NCBI RefSeq assembly: GCF_027172205.1
Contig: NC_070603.1
Coordinates: forward strand, 42,108,501-42,172,500
Direction of reading: 5' to 3'
DNA from: Podarcis raffonei
Lineage: Eukaryota; Chordata; Lepidosauria; Squamata; Lacertidae
DNA length: 64,000 nt
In this document: positions 11,505 through 22,200 of the stretch, one piece after another
Numbering within the stretch: the stretch's first letter is position 1
How the letters are laid out: each line of letters opens with the position of its first letter
The notes under the pieces: model-generated
What the model was told of the DNA's origin: nothing
The model's database searches: none
Seen by the model: the letters and a program-made list of their open reading frames with translations, nothing else
Translations under genes and position numbers: made by a program

Positions 11505-11924
11505 CAGGGCCGTATTTAGGTTTGATGAGGCCCTAAGCTACTGAAGGTAATGGGGCCCTTTATATGTCCAGCTGTCCTTTGTCAACAACAAATTGTCACT
11601 GGTTTTTGTGTGTTGAATATATGCTATATGGTAATTTATGGACCAGTCCATGCAGAATGTAGGCACACTATATATATAGAAATGAGCAAACCAGTGATGT
11701 TTTAGGGAGCAGGCTAGCAGGCGGGGCCCAATACTTACATCATAGGAGCCTACACAACACAAAACAAAACAAAACACTGTTGCTGTATGTAGGTTTTATT
11801 TTATTTCTTTTTTTAATCTTATATTTTGGAAATGTACATCCAGGTTTTTTTTCTTTAATTTTTTGGGGGCCCCCAAGAGAGTGGGACCCTAAACTTGTTT
11901 AGCTTATACCTAAATCTAGCACTG
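11505..11924. mobile_element. hAT-type non-autonomous element
   Basis: Termini CAGGGCCGTATTTAGGT and ACCTAAATCTAGCACTG are imperfect inverted repeats. A perfect 8-bp target duplication, GACTGGTA, lies at 11497-11504 and 11925-11932. The interior is AT-rich with no transposase. Confidence 0.9.
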
Positions 11925-11932
11925 GACTGGTA

Positions 11933-12334
11933 GCATCAAAGCTCAGCTCAAGCCCCAAGAGCTGATCATTAATCCCAGGAAATGACATGAGCCTATTCAC
12001 AGTATTTAACTCAATTGATGAAATGTTTGCTTATGCACCAAGGAAAGGAAAGTCATTAGCCGTTCTGGTAATTGCCTCTCCTAGTCAGGCTGATTGGGTT
12101 ATCTGCCATCTGCCATAATGGGCTGTGGAACTGATGTTCTTTGCTGGCACACTCCCTCCAGCCAGAACACTGCTGCCCACTCAGACGTGGCATGCATTTG
12201 TCAAAAGTGGCATAAAGATGGGAAGTAGTCAGGAAACGAACAGAATCCTGGTGCCCGTCTCAATACAAAAAGGAGAAGATTCACATAGCAGATCCACACA
12301 GCATCATTCAGAGACTGAAACCAGCACCGGTGAA
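11933..12334. other. Spacer without recognised gene
   Basis: No gene, repeat or RNA signal was recognised. Confidence 0.45.
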
Positions 12335-12460
12335 TGCTGACTTAGGAAACCTTATTCAAGCTCTCCTAGACTGTATCTACCTGGAAAAACTAGGGATTGA
12401 ACCTGACACCTTCTACATGCAAAGCAACTGCTCTACCACTGAGCTGCAGCCCTTCTTGCC
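12335..12460 (-). repeat. tRNA-headed SINE fragment (reverse)
   Basis: AGGGATTGAACCTGACACC, CTACATGCAAAGCAACTGCT and CTACCACTGAGCTGCAGCCC are the inverted tRNA-like head of the family at 49225-49388. Confidence 0.6.
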
Positions 12461-12485
12461 AACCTGCTATATTATATGCTATAGT

Positions 12486-12673
12486 CATAGCTGTCAATCT
12501 TCCCTGTTTTTGTGGGAAATTCCCTTATTCCAGTGCCGTTTCCCGCTGCTTCCCGCTGCTATCCCAGATTGTTAGATATCCTGTAGACTGTCCCCAGGAC
12601 AGGTGAGGCTGCTGATCCCTTATTTTCGAGGCTGCTGATCCCTTATTTTCAAATCTGAAAGTTGACAGCTATG
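12486..12673. mobile_element. MITE with CATAGCTGTCAA ends
   Basis: Inverted termini CATAGCTGTCAA and TTGACAGCTATG are flanked by a perfect 8-bp duplication, GCTATAGT (12478-12485 and 12674-12681), consistent with hAT-type transposition. Inside, GGCTGCTGATCCCTTATTTT occurs twice in tandem. Confidence 0.9.
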
Positions 12674-12681
12674 GCTATAGT

Positions 12682-13014
12682 GTTCTCCTGTTAGGGATTC
12701 AGTAAAAGACAATAAGCCATTTTAAATATGTGTGTATTCAAACACATCCACACATGCAAATGAGCAGCAGGCTTGGCCTTGTGCCGGTCAGCAAGAAGTG
12801 TAGAACTACGCCCATGGAAGTCAACCAGTAGGCCATTCCTTAATAGAAAATGTGTGGGAACATCTCAACGCACACTTACTTCCAAAAGGTCCCTGCCCCC
12901 TAATTGTTCACAGGGAGTCCAAGGGAAGAGGGCTCATCAGTCATCATAATGACCCACCTATTGCGAATCCCACCTCAAGATGAGTTAATCTAGGTAGTTT
13001 AGGTATAGAAACTT
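12682..13014. other. Spacer without recognised gene
   Basis: Nothing was recognised. Confidence 0.4.
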
Positions 13015-13440
13015 AATTCATGTATGTGACTACAGTGGCAAGAATGTTATTTGCCCAAAAATGGAAAGAAGAAGAAGTCCCAGCAAAGGAAGAATGGATA
13101 CAAAAACTTATGGGATATGCAGAAATGGTGAAACTTACCGGAAGAATAAGAAATCAATATAACAGACTTTTTTTATATAAAAGAATGGAAATGGTTTATT
13201 GAATATTTACAGATAAGTTGTAAACAGATAAAAACATTGGCAGGATTATTGTAATAACCTGCAGTTTCATAAGAGTATATATTTAAAGAAGATGAATAAA
13301 TGAGCAAATTAAGTTAATTAGGGTATGCAGAAGATATTAAAAATAAATTTAAGGAATTGCAGAAAGAGGGGGAAGGAAGTCAAGTTTGAAATGTCAAAGA
13401 GATTGTAAAATCAAAACAAGACAAATTAGTCAAAAGGACC
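13015..13440 (+). mobile_element. L1-clade LINE 3' fragment
   Basis: The 60-codon frame at 13020-13202 reads FAQKWKEEEVPAKEEW and then KLTGRIRNQ, as at the C-terminus of L1/Tx1-type ORF2 proteins in reptiles. The A-rich 3'UTR follows. The 5' part is absent. Confidence 0.6.
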
Positions 13441-14109
13441 ACAGGGCAAACCAGGACCAAGCAGCAAGTCAGAATGAGAGGATGAGCCGGGAACAGAGCG
13501 CAACAGAAATGCACCAGAGCTCAGGAAGACCTTGTTCATAACGTAAAGCTCAACCTGGCACAGAGAGCCCTCTTATACTCTTTCCTGCCCTAAGGGACCC
13601 AATAGCCAAACTGAACCGGCAGAGTCCATCCCCAGCTTGGAGGAACATCCCTGAGAAGCTGCCACCTGAAGTTCAACGGTTCACCACACAGTGGAGCTGT
13701 ACACATACCCAGCAGCACCTGGCAGCAAATTTGGCAAGTCCTGTAGGCACAGGAAAAGCTCCACAGTCTGTGAAAAGCCAGGTGGAAAAGCTTTCCTATA
13801 AGCTTTTTCCTATAAGCACCTGCAGCAGGGAGGAGAGGGAGTGACATTGATGACTGAGAAATGAGTATGTATGAGAGATGCAGGAGGGGAGGGGAGGGAC
13901 AGGAAACAGAGGCACAGGGAGTATGCTTTGGGAGAGAGCTGAAGAACACAGGAAGAGCCCTGCTGGATCAGGTCACAGGTCTATGTAGTTCAGAATTCTA
14001 TTTCCCTCAGTTGCCAGCCTCTTGAACCTGAGCACAATAGCTTTCTCCTGCTGTTGGTCTCCAGCTTCAGATATTGATACTCAAAAGCAGACTGTCTCTG
14101 ATTCTGGAG
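13441..14109. other. Spacer without recognised gene
   Basis: Contains a local duplication of AAGCTTTTTCCTATAAGC-like sequence near 13788-13818. No gene was recognised. Confidence 0.4.
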
Positions 14110-14404
14110 CAGTGGCGTACCATGGTGCAAAATTGTTAGGGACGCAAAATTTCAACATCTGGTACTGCCGCAATACTGCTGTACACTTCCGTTGCTGGGC
14201 TCCACTGAAAACGGCTTCTCCATGTGAACCAGGAAGTGACCTCTCCAGAAAATGAATGACTCTTCTTTTCTTATCTCTGCAGCTGCAATCTTTTGGGTGT
14301 TGCGGACACTGTTAGGCAGTTGAATGCGCATGAATACTCCATCCGTTTCCCTCCGCCACCTCTCTGCATGACCCTGGACGCTGGCAACCCCAGCTACGCC
14401 ACTG
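14110..14404. mobile_element. hAT-type element with CAGTGGCGTA ends
   Basis: Starts CAGTGGCGTACCATGG and ends CCCAGCTACGCCACTG. The flanks TTCTGGAG and TCCTGGAG match at 7 of 8 bases, as expected for an ageing 8-bp duplication. It shares its termini with the element at 24689. Confidence 0.82.
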
Positions 14405-14695
14405 TCCTGGAGCCAACATATAGCCATCTTGACCTTTAGCCATTATCCTTATTCTCCAAGAATCAGTCTAATTTTAAAGCAGCTGAAGTTGGCATTGGTC
14501 ACCACACCCTCTAGCAGTGAATTGCATAGTTTTAGCTATGTGCTGTACAAAGACTCACTGGGTCCTGAATTTTCCAGCTTTCAACTTTACGGAGCAATCT
14601 GCAGGTTCTACTATTACAGGAAGGGGAGAAAAACTTCTCTCTGCCCATTTTCTTATAAACTTCTATTATTTCTTCTCCCCACCCTCACCTTCCTA

Positions 14696-14733
14696 CCTTC
14701 CTTCCTTCCTTCCTTCCTTCCTTCCTTCCTTCC
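14696..14733 (+). repeat. (CTTC)n microsatellite
   Basis: About nine tandem CTTC units. Confidence 0.95.
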
Positions 14734-15189
14734 ATGGCCCATTGATTCAGCAGCTACTTTGGGGTGGAGAGGTGGGGTAGAGTTGTATGGGGAGAAATCT
14801 GCAACGCCAAACACCAGCTGAAACATGTAGGGCTGCATGCATGTGTGAACAGGCACCAGACCCACAGAGAAATGCATTGCTAATGGCTTGGTACTCATAA
14901 TGGAAGGAGCCGACTGTTGAGAAGAAGGCACTGCTTTGCAACCTGCCAATGGCAGGTCTGGGAATTGCATGGAGCCTGGAAGTGCTTCCTTGCTCACTCA
15001 ATGGCGGGAGATGCGCTGAAGAGACCCATTAGGCAACACTCGGCTTGCTTGGCTTTACAGCTCAGCTGCTGAATAATTGAGCAGGAGCTCAGCAGGCCCA
15101 CTAGGCTAGCAGCTCAGCAGCTGAATCGCAATAAAGGCAAATAATTCATCATTTGGCTTAATGAGATACTTCCCAAAGAGCCTCATAGA
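14734..15189. other. Spacer without recognised gene
   Basis: AGCTCAGCAGCTGAAT-like words occur twice near 15060-15125. Nothing else was recognised. Confidence 0.4.
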
Positions 15190-15298
15190 CATCACATGGC
15201 TATGCTCTACTAACACAGTCGGAGGCGGCATGCCTTTGAATACCAGTTGCCGGGAATCAAAAATTAATTGTTTTGCTCACAACCTGCTTGCAGGTTTC

Positions 15299-15654
15299 CA
15301 TACCCTCCAACATTTCTCCGATGAAAATAGGTACGTCCCATTCCATAATGACTATTTATACCCCACATGTCTTATTGGGTTGCCCCAGCATTCTGGGCAG
15401 CTTCCAACGTATATAGAAACATAATAAAACATTAACAAACAAACAAACAAACAAACAAACAAAACCCTTCCCTATACAGAATTGCCTTCAGATGTCTTGG
15501 GGGTTAGATAACTCCATACCCTCCAACATTTCTCCAATGAAAATGTTAGGGGCATCCTAAGGAAAAGCGGGACATTCCAGGATCAAATCAGAAACTGGGA
15601 CGGCTTCTCTAAATCAGGGACGTCCCTGGAAGATAGGGACACTTGGAGGTTCTG
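15299..15654. mobile_element. MITE-like insertion with ACCCTCCAACATTTCTCC ends
   Basis: The element begins ATACCCTCCAACATTTCTCC and ends CACTTGGAGGTTCT, an inverted match. The flanking GGTTTCC occurs on both sides, consistent with a target duplication in the host repeat. Its first ~45 bases recur at 15513-15550, and a reverse CR1-type fragment (about 15346-15512) lies between the two. Confidence 0.6.
15346..15512 (-). repeat. CR1-type LINE 3' fragment (reverse) with (AAAC)n
   Basis: CTATTTATACCCCAC and TTCTGGGCAGCTTCCAAC, followed by CCTTCCCTATACAG and TGCCTTCAGATGTCTT, match in order the fragment at 47180-47350. A (CAAA)n microsatellite runs at 15434-15464. Confidence 0.6.
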
Positions 15655-15760
15655 GGTTTCCCACAGGTGTCTGGTTGGCCACAGTGAGACCAGGGGGCTG
15701 GACTAGATGGGGCTTTTATCCTGATCCAACAGGGCTTTTCTAGTGTTCTTAGTCTGTGCC

Positions 15761-16072
15761 TTGTTCACAGGCTCTTGCCCGAAGCAGTTCTACACTCTTT
15801 CCCCAAAGTTTCTGCCAGAGAGAGACAGATCAGGATCTGAATCACTTGGGTGTCATTCTACAGGCATCACAGAGACACGTGTCCACTGTGAAAAGGACAC
15901 GTCCTCACCTATTGCCCTGGCATGACATAGATGTCTATGGCACAGTCACAAGACTGCAGTCCATTGTCCCTGTGAAATCAATGAGAGACTCACTTGGGGT
16001 GTGTCACAGACTTGCAGGTCCTGTCCTAAGCAAAAATGTGGGTGTCACATTTTTGCTCTCCTGCAGGGCTTG

Positions 16073-16118
<46 letters not shown>

Positions 16119-16796
16119 GGTATGTATACTCCCACATCCACTCCCTGCTACAAGATAGGCTGGCAGCTACCATGATATCCGCTGAGCTGCTCTGCTGTCC
16201 GGGGATGAGTCTTGCATATTCTCTGCAAACGAACAGCAATTAGCAGCTGGCATTATCGCCTAAGCACCCATTTGGCTCCCTGCCAGGTTGAGGACTGCTG
16301 CTGTTGCTGCTTCTGGTACTTCCTGGGGGCTGTGCCTGGTGATTAAAGATGCATGACCACCGTGAAAGAGCAGTGATTACCGATGGTGGGCCAACACTGC
16401 TAACTACAATGCAAGTATACGGTGGGGGTGCTCAGTTGCACTGGTGTCATTTAGTCACAGGCACTGAGCTAATGAAGCTGTGGTGCTGAGCTCTGGGAAA
16501 GAATCTGTAAAGGAGAGGTACCAGTTAGCACAGTGAGTTTCTCCCCCTACTGAAGTACAGTTGCTGTTTTGGATGGGGCCACCTTCACAGATCCTGCCAC
16601 TGCTCAGTTTCTAGCAGAGATCTACATGAAGATTGCCACAAATTCTAATGTGTTTTTGTTTTTTTAGTACCAGGCAGCACATTACATGTAAATGTGGACA
16701 TACATTGTAAGTGCAGTAGAAGCTACTCTTCCCCAAAATGTAGCAATTCTGTGTTCAAATCATTCTTACCACATTTTATTCCTGCATTGCAGGGGG
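15761..16796. other. Spacer with (CTTT)n
   Basis: No gene was recognised; a (CTTT)n microsatellite at 16074-16118 is the only clear structure. Confidence 0.45.
16074..16118 (+). repeat. (CTTT)n microsatellite
   Basis: About eleven uninterrupted CTTT units. Confidence 0.95.
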
Positions 16797-17236
16797 TTGA
16801 AATAGATGACCCTTGGGGACCTTTCCAACTCTAAAAAAAGAAGAAGGTAAAGGATCCCTGGATGGTTAAGTCCAGTCAAAGGTGACTATGGGGTTGCGGC
16901 ATTCATCACGCTTTCAGGCCGAGGGATCTGGCGTTTGTCCACAGACAGCTTTCCAGGTCATGTGGCTAGCAGGACTAAACCTCTTCTGGCGCAACGGGAC
17001 ACCGTGACAGAAACCAGAGTGCGTGGAAACACCATTTACCTTCACACCACAGCAATACCTGTTTAGCTACTTGCACTGGCATGCTTTTGAACTGAGAGGT
17101 TGGCAGGAGCCGGGACAGAGCAACGGGAGCTCATCCTGTCGTGGGGATTCGAACCACTGACCTTCCAATCAGCAAGCCCAAGAGGCTCAGTGATTTAGAC
17201 CACAGTGCCTCCCATGTCTACAGTTCTATGATTCTA
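16797..17236 (+). mobile_element. CR1 3' tail interrupted by a SINE
   Basis: GTTGAAATAGATGACCC and CCTTTCCAACTCTA at 16797-16835 are the usual CR1 3' end. The expected continuation, CTACAGTTCTATGATTCTA, appears only at 17218-17236, after the reverse SINE. Confidence 0.65.
16845..17213 (-). mobile_element. tRNA-derived SINE, reverse, diverged
   Basis: Inverted version of the family at 37672: GGTTGCGGCATTCATC, CGTTTGTCCACAGACAGC, GGTTGGCAGGAGC and GGGGATTCGAACC (inverted B box), ending near CAGTGCCTCCC. It is more diverged than the other full copies and lies in a CR1 tail. Confidence 0.85.
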
Positions 17237-18748
17237 GAGAACATGGGCATCTGTCTTCCATGCTGCTCCTGTGTGCAGGTTTTGGGCAGCAGGCACACAA
17301 CGTCATTCTTGTCCACATGCCATCCCATATTATTTCCCCCATTTAATCCAGATATATGGAAAACCCATTAAGTAAAAAAACAAAAATAAAAAACCACCAC
17401 CACCACGACCACCACACAGAGGAAACAGTAAATAGAAATTTGGTCTGTGTTGGGGAGAGGGGGAATCTGGGGTGCAACTCTGATGGGGATGATGTTGTGT
17501 GGATGCAGGAGCTGCATCAACAAAACACAATGTGGAAGAGCCCCGTGTCTGTCTTCACTTTGGATCACTGTGCACATGACATGCCACCAAGCCTTCATGC
17601 GGAAGTAGATGAGGCTTAATGGGAAGAGAGGGTAGATTCAAAGTCTAGCAATCTTGAATTGTTGTCCAGGTTTCCTGGGTTTGTAATCTCTAAGCTTTCA
17701 TTTGCTATGATCCCAACAGATAGTGAATTACAGCCATAACATACTCTGAGCCTTCCAGATAAAACAGCATAAAGGCCTTATAAAGGTGCAAAGGGGAACC
17801 TGCAACATAGACATTTTTTAAAAAAAAATCTGGGATCACTGTACATTTCCCTCATCTGTGTACAATTATGTTCTTATAACACACTGTTGCAAAGTAGAGC
17901 ATGGAAGCAGGACATTTTGGAAAGGAAAATATATCTCTGACCATCTGAATTAAAAAAAGATTTTCAAAAACCAATCAAAACGTTTGTGTGTTCTGTTGGG
18001 CAAAGTGGAATGTGATCTTTTTAATCTTTCGATCTAACCCATATCTGCATAGCCAATAAAAAAACAGTGTATCGAACTTTGTACTGATACACACCTTATA
18101 TTATTGTTGCAAGCTATGCAGCTAGATTTTTTTCTTACTAGTTTTTTTTTTTTGTTACAAGGAAATGAATCTTTAAAAGTTATGTATTCAGTAACTATTT
18201 TCTCCAGTTGTCAACAAGAACTGCAACTTTGCTCTCAGGTTTCAAATTCGAAACATTCAGATACATTTTTATTTTTTTATTTTTGCTGGTTGTTGCTGAA
18301 GACGGAAAACGTTTTAGAAATTCAGGGGAATTTCTGATCCAGCAGCAATTGTGAGATAGTCACTAAATATTACGGCCTTTTAAGGGGAAATCTTTTCAAA
18401 ATAAGCTGTCAACTTGAAATATAGTGTGCTTGACCCTTTGCACACACGTGTACACACACCCACACCCACCCACCCACCCACCCACCCACAAACACACACC
18501 CACACCCCTCACTTTCAAAACTGCATCTCCTCCTTCATGCCAAGTAGTAAATAAGTAAACAGAAAAAGGCCAGTGCTTATATACCTCTCTAGCTCATGAT
18601 TCATGCCTGGTAATTCCAGATGTATGGGAAATGTCTCAGCGGTGAAGGAAATGCACACATTCAGAGGCTCTGTACACTTAATTATGACTACTCATGATCC
18701 AGGACTGAGGGTGTGCGTTAAGGGGGACAGTCTTAGCAAGTCCAGGCT
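17237..18748. other. AT-rich spacer with (CCCA)n
   Basis: Contains a small CAC/ACC-rich run at about 17394-17416 and a (CCCA)n stretch at about 18456-18490. 17800-18420 is AT-rich. No gene was recognised. Confidence 0.45.
18456..18490 (+). repeat. (CCCA)n microsatellite
   Basis: Tandem CCCA units within a longer CA-rich stretch. Confidence 0.85.
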
Positions 18749-18761
18749 CAAATTATACTTT

Positions 18762-19268
18762 GTTGTTGTTGTTTAGTTGTTTAGTCGTGTCCGACTCTTC
18801 GTGACCCCATGGACCAGAGCACGCCAGGCACTCCTGTCTTCCACTGCCTCCCACAGTTTGGTCAAACTCATGCTGGTAGCTTCGAGAACACTATACAACC
18901 ATCTCGTCCTCTGTTGTCCCCTTCTCCTTGTGCCCTCCATCTTTCCCAACATCAGGGTCTTTTCCAGGGAGTCTTCTCTTCTCATGAGGTGGCCAAAGTA
19001 TTGGAGCCTCAGCTTCACGATCTGTCTTTCCAGTGAGCACTCAGGGCTGATTTCCTTAAGAATGGATAGGTTTGATCTTCTTGCAGTCCATGGGACTCTC
19101 AAGAGTCTCCTCCAGCACCATAATTCAAAAGCATCAATTCTTCGGCGATCAGCCTTCTTTATGGTCCAGCTCTCACTTCCATACATCACTACTGGGAAAA
19201 CCATAGCTTTAACTATACAGACCTTTGTCGGCAAGGTGATGTCTCTGCTTTTTAAGATGCTGTCTAGG
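18762..19268 (-). mobile_element. Bov-B (RTE) LINE, 5'-truncated, young-looking
   Basis: The minus-strand frame from 19234 down to 18773 reads MYGSESWTIKKADRRR, FELWCWRRLLRVPWTARRS, QYFGHLMRREDSLEKTLML and VHGVTKSRTRL, which is the C-terminal end of the Bov-B reverse transcriptase ORF. The frame is open for about 150 codons. The 3' end with TTGTTGTTG lies at the left. A perfect 13-bp target duplication, CAAATTATACTTT, flanks it (18749-18761 and 19269-19281), so the truncation occurred at insertion. Bov-B is known for horizontal transfer between squamates and ruminants. Confidence 0.95.
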
Positions 19269-19281
19269 CAAATTATACTTT

Positions 19282-22200
19282 ACCCATGAGTATTTATTTC
19301 CCAGCTGTCAAAGCTTACTCTAAACTCAGCAAGACACCCTGAGCAACAGATGGACATATAAGCCGACAGGACTTGTTGAAAGGGATTTCTGCATAGTCAT
19401 ACTGTGCATTTTCCTCCTCACACAGCAAGAGTGGCACATAAGGAGGCTACTCACAGTGGCACAGTGAGGTTGAAATCACTATGCTTATCAAATCAAGCAC
19501 CAGGCAGCTATTTATATGTCTGGGTGCCACACCAGCTACCTGAGACTGATTCCATCTGATTAGTGAAAGGAGGGTAAGTTTTGTGTTTTTTGGAGGAGAG
19601 GCATTCAGTGGGAATTGTTTATATACATTTAATCAAATCACCACATATACATTCAACCTTACCCCCACCCCACCCTGTCTGCAATAGGCTAGAAATTTAC
19701 AAAGCATTAGTGTCCTGATGGGCTCAGACTCATCAGAAATATTTCATAGCTCCACAGAGCAAGGAGTTTTGATGCCCTTTCTAATGGAAGCTGTGTGACA
19801 TTTAAGGCACATGGGACTATCTGTGTATACCATTAGGCTGCTCTCTCCCTACACTTGTTCCTTTCCCATGCAGTAACCCGTCTGAAAAGGGAGTTAACCA
19901 AATGTTGGTACGTGCCCCTAGTCCTTACATCTAATGCTATAGGATGATATCCATGGATGTTAAGCACATTCCATGCAAGGCAAGAAGGGAAACTGTACAC
20001 GTAATGAATGACCCTAGTCCAGAGACAGTGAAGCTTAAGTCCCATATATTTCAATGAAGTTAAGTGCCACCGACTGTCTTTGAATCAGGCCCCTTCTCTA
20101 TACATTGTTGTAACTGAGAGTCTCTGGTAATATGTGAAGAGCTGAAATGCTCAGTATAAATGCTGATTATTGATACTACATGTACAGGTAGTATAACTGG
20201 AAAATCCATCCCACTTCCCCAATTTTTATGAGGAGCAAATGGGCCACAAAACGGGCTTGCTTAAGGCCTCAGTATTGCTGCCTGCCCTGTATTTATATTC
20301 TATTATTATTCATATCCTGTGGGATCACAGGGAGGTAAGGAAGGGACTGCTAGATTCAGTTTGGGACAGGGTTCTTGTGCATCTAGAAGGGGGTATTTTG
20401 GCAAAGCCACATCTCATTTTATAGGATTACTATTCCGAGGGCTGCTTTACACTTAAAGGATTCCTACACAGACATCACTTGTGTGCAGGAAAGTGGCACA
20501 TTCAGTGCATTTACTCTAACATGCAGTCTATTTTGTCACCTTTATACATAGCTGTGTCTGCAGTGGCTTTGGACGTTATTGGATTTTTCTTGTAGACAGA
20601 AATTCACCTTACTTTTCCGGAATCTCCAGTCTTAGGCATGGCTCAGAAGCTTGCACCTATATCTGTAAAAAGGAATTAAAACAGCCACTGACCCAAGACA
20701 GGAAAACCCCTTCACAATATTGTAGGGTCTCATCTGATCTGCAGTTGGAGTTCCAGCTTCAAAACTTCCTTCCCTTCCCATACAAAGCTAATATTTACTT
20801 TTCAGAAAACGATCAAAATCGAAAGCACCTATTTTGCAAGGCCATAAAGATGTACAACAACTGGCTTGGACCCAGCACGGATGTGTGTGTTTGCACTGGA
20901 CTTGGTACACCGAACATTTGTTTGAGCATGGCAGCCGGGTAGATTACCAGAAAATGCGCCCACAAAGCCTATTCATCTCCACATGCTTGCTTGGGTCTTG
21001 AAGCACTGAGGCCTACTCATTCCCCTAAACGGTTGCCTTTTCTACTACCAGACACACCTGCTTTTGTTCATGTGCTGTTCCTTGTTCCAAGATAAAGGAA
21101 TCCCTTTCCCCTTTCAAAATCTCTAGGCAATACTAGACCTGGCATCAACACGTAGAACCCTGGGCTACAGCTTGGAAACATTTTTCCTGGTGTTCTGAGC
21201 AGTACTGAGCAGCTGGGTCCAGGAGCCACAATGCCTCTAATTAATTTCCCACAATGCCTCTAACATAGTATTATTCCTGAGGCATTGGGCAGATTTAAAA
21301 TTCCAACTACCCAGGCCTGTACAGAGCACTGCTGTCTGGCTCAGTCACAGCTGCCACATACATCCACTAATTCCCACTGCCATGGGAGGGACTCCATAGC
21401 AGGGCAAATCACTGTAGGCCTTCGACAAAACTCCCATTGGGACTAGTTTGGATCCTCACCAATGCATTGCAAGCCCTTTAGGTCTTTCTAACTAAGACAA
21501 TTTCACCTCTCATATGTCCCATACCAAACTTGGGAAGTAAGAACAAGCTAACCTTTCTATCTCCATGAAACCAAGCATTTTCGTGGACAGCTGAGATCTT
21601 AACTAAAGCCAGAATCTGCACTGTTCCCTCACCCTCCGTTTAGCCAACTTTCTGGAGAGGGTTTTGCTTTAAAAAAACATTTGAGAAGCTATTTGTGCTG
21701 AGTTGCCATCCGGCTAGTGTAGAAACCGCTGGGTTCCCGCTCAGGCCGGTGGGGTTTTATTTCAAGGCACGCTGTTACCAGTTAGGATGACCAGGCAGAT
21801 CGTAGGGACCAGGAATGCTGTGGGGCAGGTTGTGCAGCCAGCCAGCTAGAGAAATCAGTGTGCAAGATGCTGTAGTGCCCTGTTTTGCTTCATTCTCTTC
21901 TAAATGTCTGCAGGGCAGGAAGCCAAACAAGGAAGAGCAGTCCTGGCCAAAGGTGATAACCCCCAATCTGAGAGGAAATCAGCCAACAAAAGAGAATGGC
22001 CCTGGCAGGATCACTGGCAGTGGTGGGGGAAGCAGGGTCTCCATCTCCTAGCAGTCTTCAGCTTCATAAGACGCTACCTTCTGCATGCACCTGAGCAAAG
22101 CACACAGCGAAACGACATGGGCTTGCTTGGCACCATCTCCTCCCAGCCTACAGCGCTCTAGCATCATGAAATGTTGCACTGCACAGCTTCCTGGAATTAC

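Larger units (their letters stand above)
15190..15760 (+). mobile_element. CR1-like 3' repeat split by a nested insertion
   Basis: The family also at 39621-39905 starts here (GGAGGCGGCATGCC, TACCAGTTGCCGGGA, CTGCTTGCAGG) up to about 15298. It resumes at about 15654 (TTTCCCACAGGTGTCTGGTT, then GGGGCTGGACTAGATGGGG). Everything between is inserted DNA. Confidence 0.65.

Noticed and set aside
14653-14997. Frame with tandem GRKE units
   Set aside because: It is the complement of the (CTTC)n microsatellite.
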